Assembly (NCBI GenBank): GCA_030562195.1
Contig: CM060200.1
Coordinates: 20,685,023 to 20,749,022, forward strand
From: Nipponacmea schrenckii
Taxonomy: Eukaryota > Mollusca > Gastropoda > Lottiidae
DNA length: 64,000 nucleotides
Reading direction: 5' to 3'
How positions within the stretch are numbered: position 1 is the stretch's first letter; each line of letters opens with the position of its first letter. The position numbers were made by a program, and so were the translations under genes. Below the pieces are notes generated by a model that saw only the letters and a program-made list of their open reading frames with translations, ran no database searches and had not been told where the DNA came from. Shown here piece after piece: positions 1 through 11,879 of the stretch.

Positions 1-156
1 GTATTACGATGGTCATCGCTATTTTTCTCAATTTGCGACTGAGCGACAATAGAAAATCTCATTATATCTATTATATCGAGCACAGGGACTAAACGTGGAC
101 CATTGTTCCATCAATGTAAATGAAAGAATTGTTGAAGACATTTCATCCTTTTTCAG

Positions 157-1890
157 TTGACACATCAAAGACCATCAAACTCAGAAGAATTGTGTTCCAT
201 GGTCGAAGAGTTCGATAGACTTATGGATTTGTTGTTCAGATTTGACAACGAAATGACCTTAACGATGTTGCCGTTTTTAAAATATATTCCTGGATCAACT
301 AAAAAACTCGTGGACGATTCTATGGCCAGCCATAAGGAAGTTCTAGATTTTTATTTAGGACCAGAAATGTGTCAGGTAATTATGGAGTATTGTATAGCTG
401 ATAGCCCTGCAAATTGTGATCTATCGTACATTACACACGCTAGTACGTATAAAACTGCCCTTTTGGTAGATATAACCTCATGTTTCTACATCAGACCTGC
501 TCTACTTCTATTATATATTTCTAATTGAAATAATATATGTTATATTTCATCTGCACTGTAATTTTGTTTAAGTTTTTTCCATAGAACATGAACTCGGGTA
601 CAATCTTTTGGTAACGCCCACGTATTGCCTTTCTATGCACGTACATAATTGTATATTCTATATATTATTGTAGAGTATCAAGGGTAATGGTAGTCTTATA
701 GCAACCCTGCTCGATGAAAATGAAAGAGATCCCGAAATCACTAATGATCACATTCAAAGTGTTGTTATCGACGTTCTGGTTGCTGGTTTTACCACCACAA
801 AGGGTATTTTAAATGGGTTTTTCTTACTCATGATGTACTATCCAGAAGTACAAAGAAAGATCCAACAAGAACTGGATGAAAAGATTAGAAGAGATAGACA
901 TCCTAGTTTAGATGATCGCCCGGAGTTACATTATACTAATGCTGTCATTTTAGAAGCATTTCGATATATCCGACACACACCTGTAGGAGTTCCTCATATG
1001 GCATCAAAGGACCTAGAGTTTGAAGATTACAGAATACCCGCTCATTCCATTGTAAGTTTGCTTTCTCTTGGAAAAAGTCTCGTGAATTATTGTTTGAGTC
1101 CTGACATTTTCATTTATTGTTTTATTGAAGTTTACGCTATGAAACTGTTTTTTAGATCACCCGTACCTTTTAAACTTCATTTTGAAGTGACATTTTAAAA
1201 CTTCAAAACATTTCCTGTTGAAAATAAAATTAAGTTTTCCCTTGGTTATTACAGTTAATTCTTAACCACTGGGTCATGGCTAGAGATGAATCTGTATGGG
1301 AGGATCCTTACTCTTTCAAACCAGAACGATTTTTAGATGAAGATGGTAAACTGGTGCCGGTTGATCATCGACTGAGACAACAGTAAGTTCATCATTTCGG
1401 AATATTGTACTTCGGCCATCAAATGATAAGTCTCACAATTTTGAGTGCACCGAAGGTTGTCACATTATATGGATCAAGTAAGTGCATTTATAATCATAAT
1501 AATAATGACTCTTTATTTTACATAGGTCAGAATTAGCTCCAATACACAAGGGCAATACATTGGATAAAAGAAAAAAAGAAAAAAAGGGTATTTAACATTG
1601 TGTTCCATCTTGTTCTAAATCTGAATTTCGTCAAGGTTTTATTTGTTCCTATGTCAACCATGTTTATCTATCGTTGTTTCAGTTTGATCAATTTTGGTAT
1701 TGGACAGAGAAATTGTGTTGGTGAATCTTTTGCTAGAACACGCATATTTTTGTATGTGACGTCATTACTACAGAAATTCACATTTGGTCCTGGTGATAAC
1801 GTACTACCTACAGAAGATTCTGCAACATGGTTGTCAAAGGCATCACTTTGTCCAGCATTCTTAAATTCTGTTGTGGTGAAAAGAAAATAA
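157..1890 (+). CDS. Cytochrome P450-A, clan-2-like (exons 2-5; exon 1 is left of the window)
   Basis: Haem-thiolate monooxygenase of the ER membrane, substrate unknown. Exons are 157-375, 674-1051, 1255-1382 and 1683-1890, all bounded by AG/GT sites and phase-compatible. Visible motifs are the K-helix ExxR (ILEAFRYIRHTP), the PERF-type meander (KPERFLDEDG) and the haem loop FGIGQRNCVGES with the Cys thiolate ligand. The stop is TAA at 1888. Exon lengths 219/378/128/208 match P450-C exactly, so the missing piece is a single 5' exon carrying the membrane anchor. Exon 5 reads RQH-LINFG where the paralogues have RQQ. The I-helix reads AGFTTTKG and lacks the usual acidic residue before Thr. The family call is firm; subfamily and substrate are not. 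No lesion is seen in the part present. Confidence 0.9.
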
Positions 1891-2083
1891 AGCAGTAGAT
1901 ATATATTAATTATATGTATTCGAATAGGAACTGTATATAAGTAACTGTAATCAGCATTGATTGTTCTTGTTATAGTTAAAAAAAAGAAAGTAATGGACGA
2001 CGACGTTTTTATTTCTTGCAATATAATAACTTTATCGTAATTGCTAATTTATACAAAGTGTATGTGTCGATTTTTCCACAACA

Positions 2084-2645
2084 ACATTTTTCAACATGTT
2101 CCACCCCTTTTCAACATGTCCTACCTCTTTTCAACATGTTCTACCTCTTTTCAATATGTTCTACCTCTTTTCAAGATGTCCTACCTCTTTTCAACATGTT
2201 CTACCTTTTTTTCAAACATGTTATACCTCTTTTCAACATGTTCTACCTCTTTTCAACATGTCTTACCTCTTTCAAACATGTTCTATTTCTTTTCAACATG
2301 TTATACCTCTTTTCAACATGTTCTACCTCTTCTCAACATGTCCTACCTCTTTTCAACATGTTCTACCTCTTTTCAACACGTTCTACCTCTTTTCAACATG
2401 TCCTACCTCTTTTCAACATGTTCTACCTCCATTTTCAACATGTCCTACCTCTTTTCAACATGTTCTACCTCTTTTCAACATATTATACCTCTTTTCAACA
2501 CGTGTTTCCTCTTTTCAACATGCTATAATTCTTTTCAATATTTCTTCCTCTTTTCAACATGTTCTACCTCTTTTCAACATGTTATACCTCTTTTCAACAT
2601 GTTCTATCTCTTTTCAACATGTCCTACCCATTTTCAAGATGTTCT
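2084..2645. repeat. 20-bp minisatellite, about 27 copies
   Basis: Tandem array with consensus CTTTTCAACATGTTCTACCT. Single-base variants are common (TTATACCT, TCCTACCT), with occasional 1-4 base length changes. The unit has no stop codon on the plus strand and 20 is not a multiple of 3. All three forward frames therefore stay open for 170-224 codons and read the same 20-residue peptide cycle in different registers. This is the expected behaviour of a stop-free repeat, and I do not call it coding. It begins about 195 bp after the stop of P450-A. Confidence 0.9.
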
Positions 2646-4232
2646 GTCTAAAAATCTGGAAATTTGTTAGAGAAAACCAACGGATATTGGATTGCTCGGG
2701 AGGAGAAGAGACGCTTTTGTGTGCCTTTCTAATAATACTGGCTATTGTTGTGGACAAAAGGGTCGAATGAATGCTTATATGTTGAGTAGCCAAAACATCT
2801 CAAAGTTGACCCTGAAATTATTTTTGAAACCTCTGTTTATTTTTTATAAGCCACATTTGAGCACTTCACTTGTTTTTTTTTATTGTGAATGTGGTAAGAC
2901 TGAAGTTTGGAATAATGTAAGTGACCATTCGTTCCGAACGCAATTCATGACTCAGAAGTACAAAATTTGCACTCGACATTATATGACACTGTTCTTATTT
3001 ATTTTGCAAAGGAACTGGTGTGAGGGCCATTGTAAATCATGTACATCTTAAGACGGTTAAAAAAGAGCATCACGAAAAGTTTAAAATTAAGACTCGATTT
3101 GCGTGTAACTTTGGCGTTTCAGACTGCATTATCGCTAACGTCTAAGGTAGCAAAAATGTTCAGTGTATCAGATATCGTTTTCTGATTAGTGAGGTATAAA
3201 AACAATTGATAAAACTTAAAGAACCAATTCATCTATTGAATCAATAGACATATTCTCATTGTACAGATCTCGAATTGAAACAGTGGAACCAGACCTGTTG
3301 ATGAATGCACAAACGACATACAATTCAATAACACTTTAAAATTAAGCAATTTAAAATCGTTTTGTACCTTGTCGTATCGGATTTTGTGTTTGATCGCCTT
3401 AGAGTTGAGTCCTACCTATACAGAAAGGAAAGTGCGCAATAACTGGAGTCCAGATGTGACATTAAATTACTGTAAGTAAAAGTAAGAAAATGGAAAAACC
3501 TACAGCTATCAGTCTAACGGCACTTTAATTTTGTTTTCTCCAAAGTTTAAGAATGAAAACAATGGATTTATGGTATCTGATGTAAGTGTTTTTAGGAGAT
3601 AATTATACATATAATTTCGTCGTATTTTGTATAAGGTTTTTATGCTAATGATAAAGTAATCCTTATAAGACATTTAGAAGTATCACTGCACATTAAGAGA
3701 CAACTATTATTATGGTTATAGCTATCTATTTATTCTTTTAAACACAATGTTTTGTGTAATGTATAATGAAACGTTGTGTTGAAAGAATAAAATAAGTCTA
3801 AATCCATAATAATTGTTGTCTCTTTCTCCCTCCCTTTTTGGCTTTTTGCCTGCATTAATTAGGTTTAAACGGTTGCATTTCGTGATTTTACATTGAAACA
3901 AATGAATAAACGAGGGACATTTGGTTGAACTTATTGTTTCTTTACAAAAGTGTTGAAACATGGTGACAAATTATAAAAAGGCTGGCCGCTTTTAAAATGA
4001 CTCTTTGCGTTTCTGGATTATAATCAGGACATGAATATCAAATCGCCGATAAGCAAAAATAATAAAAACTCAATGATGGTATATAATTTTATCTCGCACC
4101 CTTCTTTATATTATACGCTAATAAATATAGCAATGCAATACGCTAATACCCCGACAGCTGAGTTTGAGACTTGATATTCTCGAATCGTAAAACATCTGGA
4201 TTTAACAATACCTAGTAAGAAAATGCAAACTA
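2646..4232. other. Intergenic DNA, nothing recognised
   Basis: AT-rich sequence between the minisatellite and the 3' end of P450-B. The open stretches (for example 2692-3051 and 3722-3961) have no family resemblance, splice context or composition that suggests coding. Confidence 0.5.
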
Positions 4233-4238
4233 TTTATT
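4233..4238 (-). promoter_or_regulatory. Poly(A) signal of P450-B
   Basis: AATAAA on the minus strand, about 175 nt downstream of the P450-B stop codon at 4412-4414. Confidence 0.5.
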
Positions 4239-4411
4239 GCAGCAAGATTCATAAATATATATTTTTTCATTTCGCGAATATCAAATCTCAAAGTGAGCTG
4301 TCGGACTGTCGTAGGATGTCCGAATATTAAAGACACCACAAATACATAGGAAATTCTTTGGCCACATAAATATACATAATCTCTATCAAGCAAGATTTGC
4401 ATTCGAACTGA

Positions 4412-7020
4412 TTAGCGTTTCTCAACTATACAATTTAAAAATTCAGGACAGAGAGTTGCCTTTTTCAGCCATAATTCAGAATTTTCTGGGATTAGCTCAT
4501 TATCACCAGGTTTGAAATTAAATTTCTGCAGCAATGATGTCGCGTATAAAAATATACGTGACTTAGCAAAAGATTCACCTACACAACTTCTTCTCCCAAT
4601 ACCAAAAACCATTAACCTACATTGAAATTAGGGTCCTGATAGAAATTATATGAGGGACTCGAATGCAAAATAGCATAAGACCTTGAAATATAGTGGGCTC
4701 AGACTTGGCTAGGGTTAGGGTAAGGGTTTTTAGATTTTTATAGTCAATCTAATTAAAATTTAGATCTGAAAGTTCGTTTTTCGTCGTTGTTGTGATATAC
4801 TTCACCAAGCATCCGTGATCTGAAGAAGTAGCTATATACTTCGAGTTTCAAATTAAACAGAAAATGGACCCCAGGTTTAATCTTTACCTTTAAGGTTTTT
4901 GATAGTACTTACTGTTGCCTAAACTGATGACTACTGGGTACAAATTTACCATCTTCATCTAAAAATCGTTCTGGTTTAAAAGAATAAGGATCTGTCCAAA
5001 TCGACTCATCTCTGCTCATGACCCATATATTCATGATGACCTAAAATGATCGAATTTAAAAATATGCCCACAATTATAAAAGGAGATAAACACAGACGTA
5101 TATGGCATCGGCTCCAAGATGTGTGATATGCATATATGTATTTTGATAATTTTAATAATATAACTGGTCGAATCTTGAAGATATTTGATCTTATATGCAA
5201 ATATGCAGTGAAGGTCTATTACTTTGCCTAGCAAGCTATCTTTCTCTCATTTTTTTAAATCAAGTACGACGTTTCCTGTAAGTTATCCAAGATAGATAAA
5301 TGCTTACCGTGGAGTGAGATGGTATCCGGTATCCCTCTACTTCCAACTCTTTAGTTGTCATATGAGGAATGGCTAGTGGTGTGTGTCGGATGTATCGAAG
5401 AACCTCTAGAATAACAGCATTAGTATAATGTAACTCTGGACGATCATCTAAACTAGGATGTCTATCTCTTCCAATCTTTTCATCCAGTTCTTGTTGAATC
5501 TTTCTTTGTACTTCGGGATAGTGCATCATCATTAAGAAAAACCCACACAGGCTCCCTTTAGTAGTAACAAACCCAGCTACAACTGTATTACGTACAACAC
5601 CTTGTACATGTTGGTCGGTTAGCTCAGGATCTTTGTCTTGTTCTTCGAGCAATTTTCCAATGAGACTGCCATTACCCTTCAATTCCTACATTATAAAATA
5701 ACACAGTGCATTAATGTATTGTCAATGATAATATTTATCACATATACCTATCAAGATCAATATTGATACATATTAATTTGAAGGGACTACTATATTATTA
5801 TTTTTTATCAATTTTTCCTCCGTTGAATGATGCAGTGAACAATCAAATATGCTTTGCACTCCCACAATTGTCATATCAAATTTGTTTTTTCGGGTAAAAT
5901 AAAGATAGAGTTAATATAAATCTAAGGACAAAATTTCAAAGTCAAATTTCATTTGACGGCAATATTGCATTGTCGATTTCACTAATAAGTAATAGTATTG
6001 CGCAAACAGCTTACCTTGCATTTTTCCTCAGTCAAGTACAGTTGTAATAACTGTTTTAAACTAGCGAAGGAATCATCCACCAGTGTTTTTCGAGAATTGG
6101 GTATATACTGCAGAAATGGGAAAAACATCAGCGCTTAATTATTATCAAATCTTAACAATGAAGTTAAAAGGCGTTCATACGTTTGTACTACCGAACATAA
6201 TTTATCCTGGTCTTCGACATGCTGGTTAGTTAACTGAAATAAAAGTGTACATTTCCACGTGATATCAGAAAAACAACAGCAAATGAACAATATTTGGTTT
6301 GTAATCTCTCTTAAAGTGCGTCTTTGCTGCTGTACAGACACTCGGTTGTGTCCAGATATAAATATTTAATTCTGATGAAACAGTCTACCATGACTGGGAG
6401 AAGTCTAAGAAATTCATTGATTGATTTATTCTTAATTCTTATATAAAAAAGGGAATACTTACAAACACATGTATAACTCTTATCAATGAGGTTGTTAGTG
6501 CCTTACTCAAATCATATTTCGCTTGACCCACTCCAGCAGTGATCTGATCTTCTAAAATTCGAACTTCCGAATTAATCGTATCTTCAAACACTTTTATACC
6601 AGTCCCATAAAGTCTTACAACATTATGAATCATTTTTCGTAATTTTGCTTGAAGCTCACAATTATCACCAAATACCACGTCCTTGCCCCCTTTGGAAAAT
6701 GCATTTCGTATGAAAGATGGCGGTCTATCGTTAGTATAATCCTTGTATTGCGCTGAAATGAATATTTTTCTAGCCAAACGAACACTATTTACGAAAATTA
6801 GATCCTTCCCTAGAAAGTTAACCCGGACAAGCTCCCCGTAACGTCTCCACAGTTTTTCAGAAATAAGATGTATTTCAAAATTTTTGAGGCACCTTTTGAA
6901 GATTTGAAGAGATTCGAGAAAAGGAGGTCCTGGGGGTACAGGACTCTTCTTTGGCCTTCTGAACCAAGACACTACTAACCATACCACCAAAGAACCAAAT
7001 AAAACAAATACCAAATTCAT
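4412..7020 (-). pseudogene. Cytochrome P450-B, clan-2-like, with a nonsense codon in exon 2
   Basis: Five exons on the minus strand: 7020-6463, 6233-6015, 5685-5308, 5040-4913 and 4616-4412. All have good GT-AG borders and preserved phase. The start at 7020 gives a normal anchor (MNLVFVLFGSLVVWLVVSW) followed by Pro-rich PVPPGPP. An upstream in-frame ATG at 7095 would add 25 residues. Other motifs are the I-helix AGFVTTKG, K-helix ILEVLRYIRHTP, KPERFLDEDG and haem loop FGIGRRSCVGES. In exon 2 the frame reads LLRFDNN-stop (TAA at 6137-6135) and then continues in the same frame with FFPFLQYIP, aligning with P450-A. Without that codon the product would be about 495 aa. This is a young pseudogene, a null allele or a sequencing error. 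The exon 3 sequence is closest to P450-A. Confidence 0.85.
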
Positions 7021-7139
7021 CTTCGGGATCCAAAACACAAACCTGTAGCACGACTTAACTACTGCTAAAAAGATGATTCTGGGATTTAAAGACATTTATT
7101 AATTTTTCCAAAGCGCATGAGATATCAAGGAACATTGTG

Positions 7140-7275
7140 TGGTTGGTATTTCAGATCATTTGTTGACCACTTGCGAGCAGCTGGAGGAAGAAAGGCAACA
7201 GCTGATCGACACTATGAAAATATATTTAACTGGACTACCATCTCAACAAGTGGTTGTCGAGCAAGATACGCCCAC
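7140..7275 (+). other. Exon-like coding fragment, coiled-coil-like, unidentified
   Basis: A plausible acceptor (TTGGTATTTCAG, ending near 7155) precedes an open frame reading HLLTTCEQLEEERQQLIDTM and then KIYLTGLPSQQ. This is helix-rich and looks like genuine protein sequence. No donor or partner exon was found, and the frame runs into the degenerate repeat at about 7300. It lies within 150 bp of the P450-B start on the opposite strand. It could be a captured exon or gene relic; I do not recognise the source. Confidence 0.25.
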
Positions 7276-7324
7276 TTTGAAATATATTTTCTGTTTTAAC
7301 ACAGGCAAAAACTCTAAGATTATT

Positions 7325-7830
7325 TAGGTCTTATCCAAATTCTCGTACATATAAATGTTCACACCAAATTTCATTAAAATCAGATGAAAACTGTATCTCA
7401 ATCACAAGCCGCGTTTTGACTAAGTCAAGTACAATACCTCAAACACAGTATGTCCAAATGTTAATTTCGAACTTAACCAAGATGACATCAACTTCAATTA
7501 TCACACCAAATTTCATTCAAATCAGACGAAAACTTTTGTCTCTATCGTGTTCACAAGTCTATTTCGACGCAATTTGATTTAGTCAAGGCCAATAACTCAA
7601 AAAATGTTCATCCAAAAATCGTCACGATCAAACTTGTCCAAGATTTTATCAATATAAATGATAACACAAAATTTCATTCAAATCAAATGGAAATTGTGAT
7701 CTCTATCGCGTTCACAAGCCAATTTTGAGGCATTTTGACTAAGTCAAGTGCAATTACTCAAAAACCATTCATCGAAAAATAGCCACTGTTTCTCGACACT
7801 TGATAAAGAATAATATTTCGAAAACCGGTT
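7325..7830. repeat. Degenerate ~150-bp tandem repeat, left block (about 3 copies)
   Basis: Repeated phrases are CACACCAAATTTCATTCAAA, ATCAGATGAAAACTG, TCTCTATCGCGTTCACAAG, TTTTGACTAAGTCAAGT and CTCAAAAACCATTCATCGAA. Copies are spaced about 150 bp apart and diverged from each other. The same unit resumes on the far side of the Penelope-like element at 11880, so the element either inserted into this array or carries the units as terminal repeats. Confidence 0.75.
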
Positions 7831-8060
7831 CGAGTCATTTATGCAAGTTTTTGTTTTGCTTTTCAACATTATTGTTTGTGTTATTTAATTAATATATATT
7901 TTTGCATTTTTCACTTATATTTTCATCTTATTTTATTTCCAACACCCAATTCGTCTTCTTTTGCATACCTGATTCCTACATTTTACGCTAACATATTAAA
8001 ATTTCACAAATATTTAAATACAACTGAACATTCCCCGTCTAACCTAGACTTATTTTCATT

Positions 8061-9706
8061 ATGCTCCGCAACTTTGACAACCACTGGCAAGAAGCCAGAC
8101 TTATCGCCATCCAAACCAACATCACGAACCCTATAACGGCCCAGTATTCCATCGACCTCTACCATCTACCAATCGCCGACCACCAACCAATCAAGCCATT
8201 TAAATCCCACCCCACCAACGACGTACCCACAACACTGCCTATTTATCCAGAGATAACCATCGACCTGTCCACAACACAGTCTACCCATCCAAAAATAACC
8301 ACCGGCCTCACCAATATCAGAAACGCACACCAACCCACAGACGCCAACCAGTTCCCACTCATAAGGAGGAAGAACCCTTTGTTAAGATATTCTTCCAGGC
8401 TTTGCAGTGTCTTCACCATTTGGCAATCCTTACCCTCCAGCAGCAAGGTCAACCTGCGTTCACCTTCAAGCGCAAAGTCTCTGAGTTGGATTGTTTTATT
8501 CGTCCAGCTATGAAAACGTCAGCTGTTGACGCCAATATTAGATCCCTCAACCGGACATGGCTCTCTAAGTTAACGCAGACCCTGGTCGACCAGTACCAAG
8601 CAACCCTACAGGAGAAACTCACCTTCATCCGAACCAAGTCTTTATCACAACCAGCCATCGACCGCATTATTTCCCATGCCCTCTCATGGGCCCGTCGATC
8701 CTATGGGAAACGTCTAACTCGACCTGTGATTGCCAAATTCCACCAAACGATCAACGAAACCAAAACCAGAGTTACCATATCCATACCAACTGAAATGGAG
8801 ATTGATCCACAAACACCTGCACCAACAAGAGTCACCACCATGTCGAACCAGACACCTAAACGAGCCCGCAGTTCACCAGATTTGGGTAAACGTTCTCGTA
8901 GAGAAGGTACCCCCTTCTCTTTTCCCTTTCAGATTCCTCGCCTACACCATCTGAATTTTCACCACGTGACCCAGGTTCGGTCGACCTTTCTTCCTTCTGT
9001 AAGTTTTTGGATCAACAAACCACCCCGAAGTCTCCAACCAGGTCAAGTCGTGTGCCCAGACCATCTCCACCACGAACCAGATCTCAGTCCGTACCCAATG
9101 CCACATTTGTAACAAATACCAATCCAGTACTTTTCACCCCGTCGACAACCATTATATCCGCTACCAAACCCTTTTATCACCAAACCAAGGACAAGTTATC
9201 ATGGAATCTACCTGCTCTACAGAAATCTACTTTAATTATTGGGTCCTCAAACCTCAACCGAATTACCAAAACAGCTCCAGACACCGAAATACACTCGTAT
9301 CCTGGTGCCCAAATCCACCACATCCAGTCCATCCTTGAATCTTACGACCATGATCATAAACCGGCTACGATCATTCTGCATGTAGGCCTCAACAATCGTG
9401 ACCAGTTAGCCAAAACCTCATTTAACCAAGCCCAGAAATTAATTTCCACAGCCAACCAAACCTTTCCTAGCTCCAAGATCATCTTCACATGTATACCTAT
9501 CTAAAATCTCTAAGAAAGCCCAGCAGAATCTTAAGACATTCAACGATATGATGATGAACTCCGACACTGAGAACGCAACAATCCTGTCACCCTACGAAGA
9601 AGATTTCGAACCAGTTGATAATCTTCATTGGTCTCCGGAAACAGCCAACAATATATACCTGTTTTGGATACACCAGCTTCAAGCACCGGGTAAGTCTTTA
9701 AACTAA
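8061..9706 (+). pseudogene. Penelope-like element ORF1: helical region plus SGNH/GDSL esterase domain, frameshifted
   Basis: The protein is spread over three frames. The segment from 8061 is basic and proline-rich. The segment from about 8380 is helical (FVKIFFQALQCLHHL, then RTWLSKLTQTLVDQY). The segment from 9007 is Ser/Pro-rich and leads into an SGNH fold. Block I is LIIGSSNLNRI, where Ser replaces the usual GDS context. Block III is HVGLNNRDQ. The frame stops at 9502-9504 but resumes one base on with KISKKAQQNLKTFND and ends in block V VDNLHWSPETA, supplying the Asp and His. All catalytic blocks are therefore present but split by a +1 shift. The role in PLE mobility is unknown. The SGNH call rests on motif order only. 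Confidence 0.65.
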
Positions 9707-9936
9707 TTACTGGGGATAAAAATATTGAGAGGCCGCCGCTAGGCCAAACCGTCGTTAACTTAAACCGAAAAATTCTCACACCCCCCAGCATTCAATCTTA
9801 GACCGTGGGCTTAAAATTTTTTCCGACTCCTAAATTACCTAACCTTGATTATCTTCCACCGTCCGTTCAACGATTTCAACGGAATCTCAGTTGCACATAC
9901 ATTTTTTGAAACCACCCTCCACGCGGTGCTAGAACA

Positions 9937-11621
9937 ATGTTTATTCCTAAATCCACGTGGAAACCACCTAAAACCGCTATCCATCCAGAAATATTAAACG
10001 TATTTACAAGTATGAATAACCAAATATCAAATCTTTCCATAACACACGAGAAGCCTAATCTCACGCGAGTAGAACGTGAAGCATTAAATGTACTTAAAAA
10101 AGACAATAGCATTGTAATTAAAAAGAGTGACAAAGGTTCATGTTGCGTTATATTAAATAGGGAAGATTATATTGCAGAAGCAGAGCATCAATTGAATAAT
10201 CCTAAACACTATGCAATTTTACCGGAGCCGATTTTTAAAGAAACTGCTAATATGATAAACAATATTCTTGCCGACTTAGTTAAAACAAGTCATTTAAAAC
10301 AGAAACAATATGACTATCTTTCTGCCAAACCTTTTTGCCGCGAGAGACACTTATACACTTTGCCGAAAATTCATAAGAATCCTACCAAGGATTGGTTCAT
10401 GCCTAATAGAATCCCTAAAGGCCGCCCGATTATCTCTGACTGTGGTTGTGAGTCTTATGCAGTGTCAGAATACATCGATCATTTCTTACTACCACTAGCA
10501 TGTCAACATCGAGCCTACCTTAAGGACACAACTGACTTTGTCAATAAAATAAAAAAAAACCTCAAATTCCCTTCAAATGCTATTCTAATTTCAATAGACG
10601 TAACTTCTATGTACACCAATATCGACAACACTACTGGCCTAATGGCAGTTCGCAAAGCTTTTGATAGAAACCCAGATCCAGACAGATGCAATACTACAGC
10701 TTTTAGAGATTTGTCTTAGTCGCAATGATTTCACGTTTAATGGTAAAACATATCTACAAACCTCAGGTACAGCCATAGGCAAACGATTCGCCCCTTCATA
10801 CGCAAACCTTTTCATGGCAGAGTGGGAACGTGAGGTATTACCCCTTTGTCCATTTGACCCACTTTTCTATGGACGCTTCTTAGATGACATTTTCATGGTT
10901 TGGACTTACTCCATAGAACAATTTTGGCAATTTTTTTAAATCCTCAACAACCACCACCCGTCGATCAAACTAACGGCCAACGTCAGCCACAAAAGCATAG
11001 GTTTTCTCGATACTACTGTTTTTAAAGGAGATTCCATACCAGAGACTAATAAATTAGATATTAAAGTATATTTCAAAGAAACCGACACTCATCAACTTTT
11101 GCATAAGAGCTCATTTCATCCAAAACATACATTTTCTGGAATAATTAAGTCACAAGTTTTACGATTTCACCGAATTTGCACAAGGTCTTCTGATTTCAAC
11201 CAAGCCTGTACGATTGTTTTCTCAAAACTGAAAGAGCGTGGATACTCTTAACGATTTTTCACGAAACATAAAAAATTCCACATTAGCACAGTTAGCAGCT
11301 AAAAATAGAGTTTATGCCGAAGTGCCTCCAGGTTTAAGGAGTGCCCCATGTATGTCAACCAGATGCAAAACATGTCCCTTTAAATCAGAAACGCATCATT
11401 TTCTAAGTAACTCTACGAATAAAAGATACCCGATCCAAGAGCACCTAACATGTGAAAACTCGAATGTAATATACTTAATTTCATGTAAAAAATGTCCCAA
11501 ACAATATATCGGGGAAACAAAGAACAAATTACGCACTCGTTTTAATGCTCATAGATCAGATATTATATTAAAAAAAGACAGGCCTGTTTCTAATCATTTC
11601 AATCTTTCCTCATGTCTATAA
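9937..11621 (+). pseudogene. Penelope-like reverse transcriptase with GIY-YIG endonuclease, frameshifted
   Basis: The RT starts around FIPKSTWKPPK. It continues through KKSDKGSCCVIL, LPKIHKNP, the fingers motif RIPKGRPIISDC, motif A ISIDVTSMYTNI, the TSGTAIGKRFAPSYANLFMA region and motif C GRFLDDIFMVW (FLDD catalytic Asp pair, about 10870-10902). The frame shifts near 10670-10700, stops at 10937-10939 and shifts again near 11250. The final segment (from 11238) has a Cys cluster CMSTRCKTCPF and the GIY-YIG core VIYLISCKKCPKQYIGE, followed by LRTRFNAHRSDI. The RT plus GIY-YIG pairing is diagnostic of Penelope-like elements. At least three lesions make it a pseudogene. Confidence 0.85.
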
Positions 11622-11879
11622 ACAGAAAATGATAGTGGCATATTCAAAAAATCAGAACTTAAATGACAACCTTGTTCATAGCAAACTAAAAACAATCTGT
11701 ACTTAACAGGTACTATACTACTCGCCCTTCTGGCGAGTTATTTTATTTTTTTCTAATTTCAGATCAGAAGAGAAGAAAATCGTCCAACAGATCCAGATCC
11801 CAATTTCTCAATAAAATATTTGTTCCACCCTAGGCCTGTACATTTGGGAGATTCAATCCCTCCCTTCCCCGAAATCAAA

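Larger units (their letters stand above)
7831..11879 (+). mobile_element. Penelope-like retroelement with SGNH-esterase ORF1, degenerate
   Basis: Plus-strand retroelement about 4 kb long, bounded by repeat blocks. In order it holds an ORF1 with an SGNH-hydrolase domain, a reverse transcriptase of the Penelope type, and a C-terminal GIY-YIG endonuclease. The 3' tail has a hairpin CTCGCC-CTTCT-GGCGAG (about 11719-11735) and an AATAAA at about 11809. Base composition is more GC/CA-rich than the surroundings in 8060-9700. Several frameshifts and stops make this copy non-functional. Exact ends are inferred from where the flanking repeat stops. Confidence 0.8.

Noticed and set aside
2016..2770. Three overlapping 170-224-codon frames in the minisatellite
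   Set aside because: They are the automatic result of a stop-free 20-bp repeat. The peptide is repetitive, and there is no start context or splice evidence.
7823..7840. CGGTTCGAGTCATT as a tRNA B box
   Set aside because: No matching A box, acceptor stem or anticodon arm upstream. No intact tRNA gene was found in the window.
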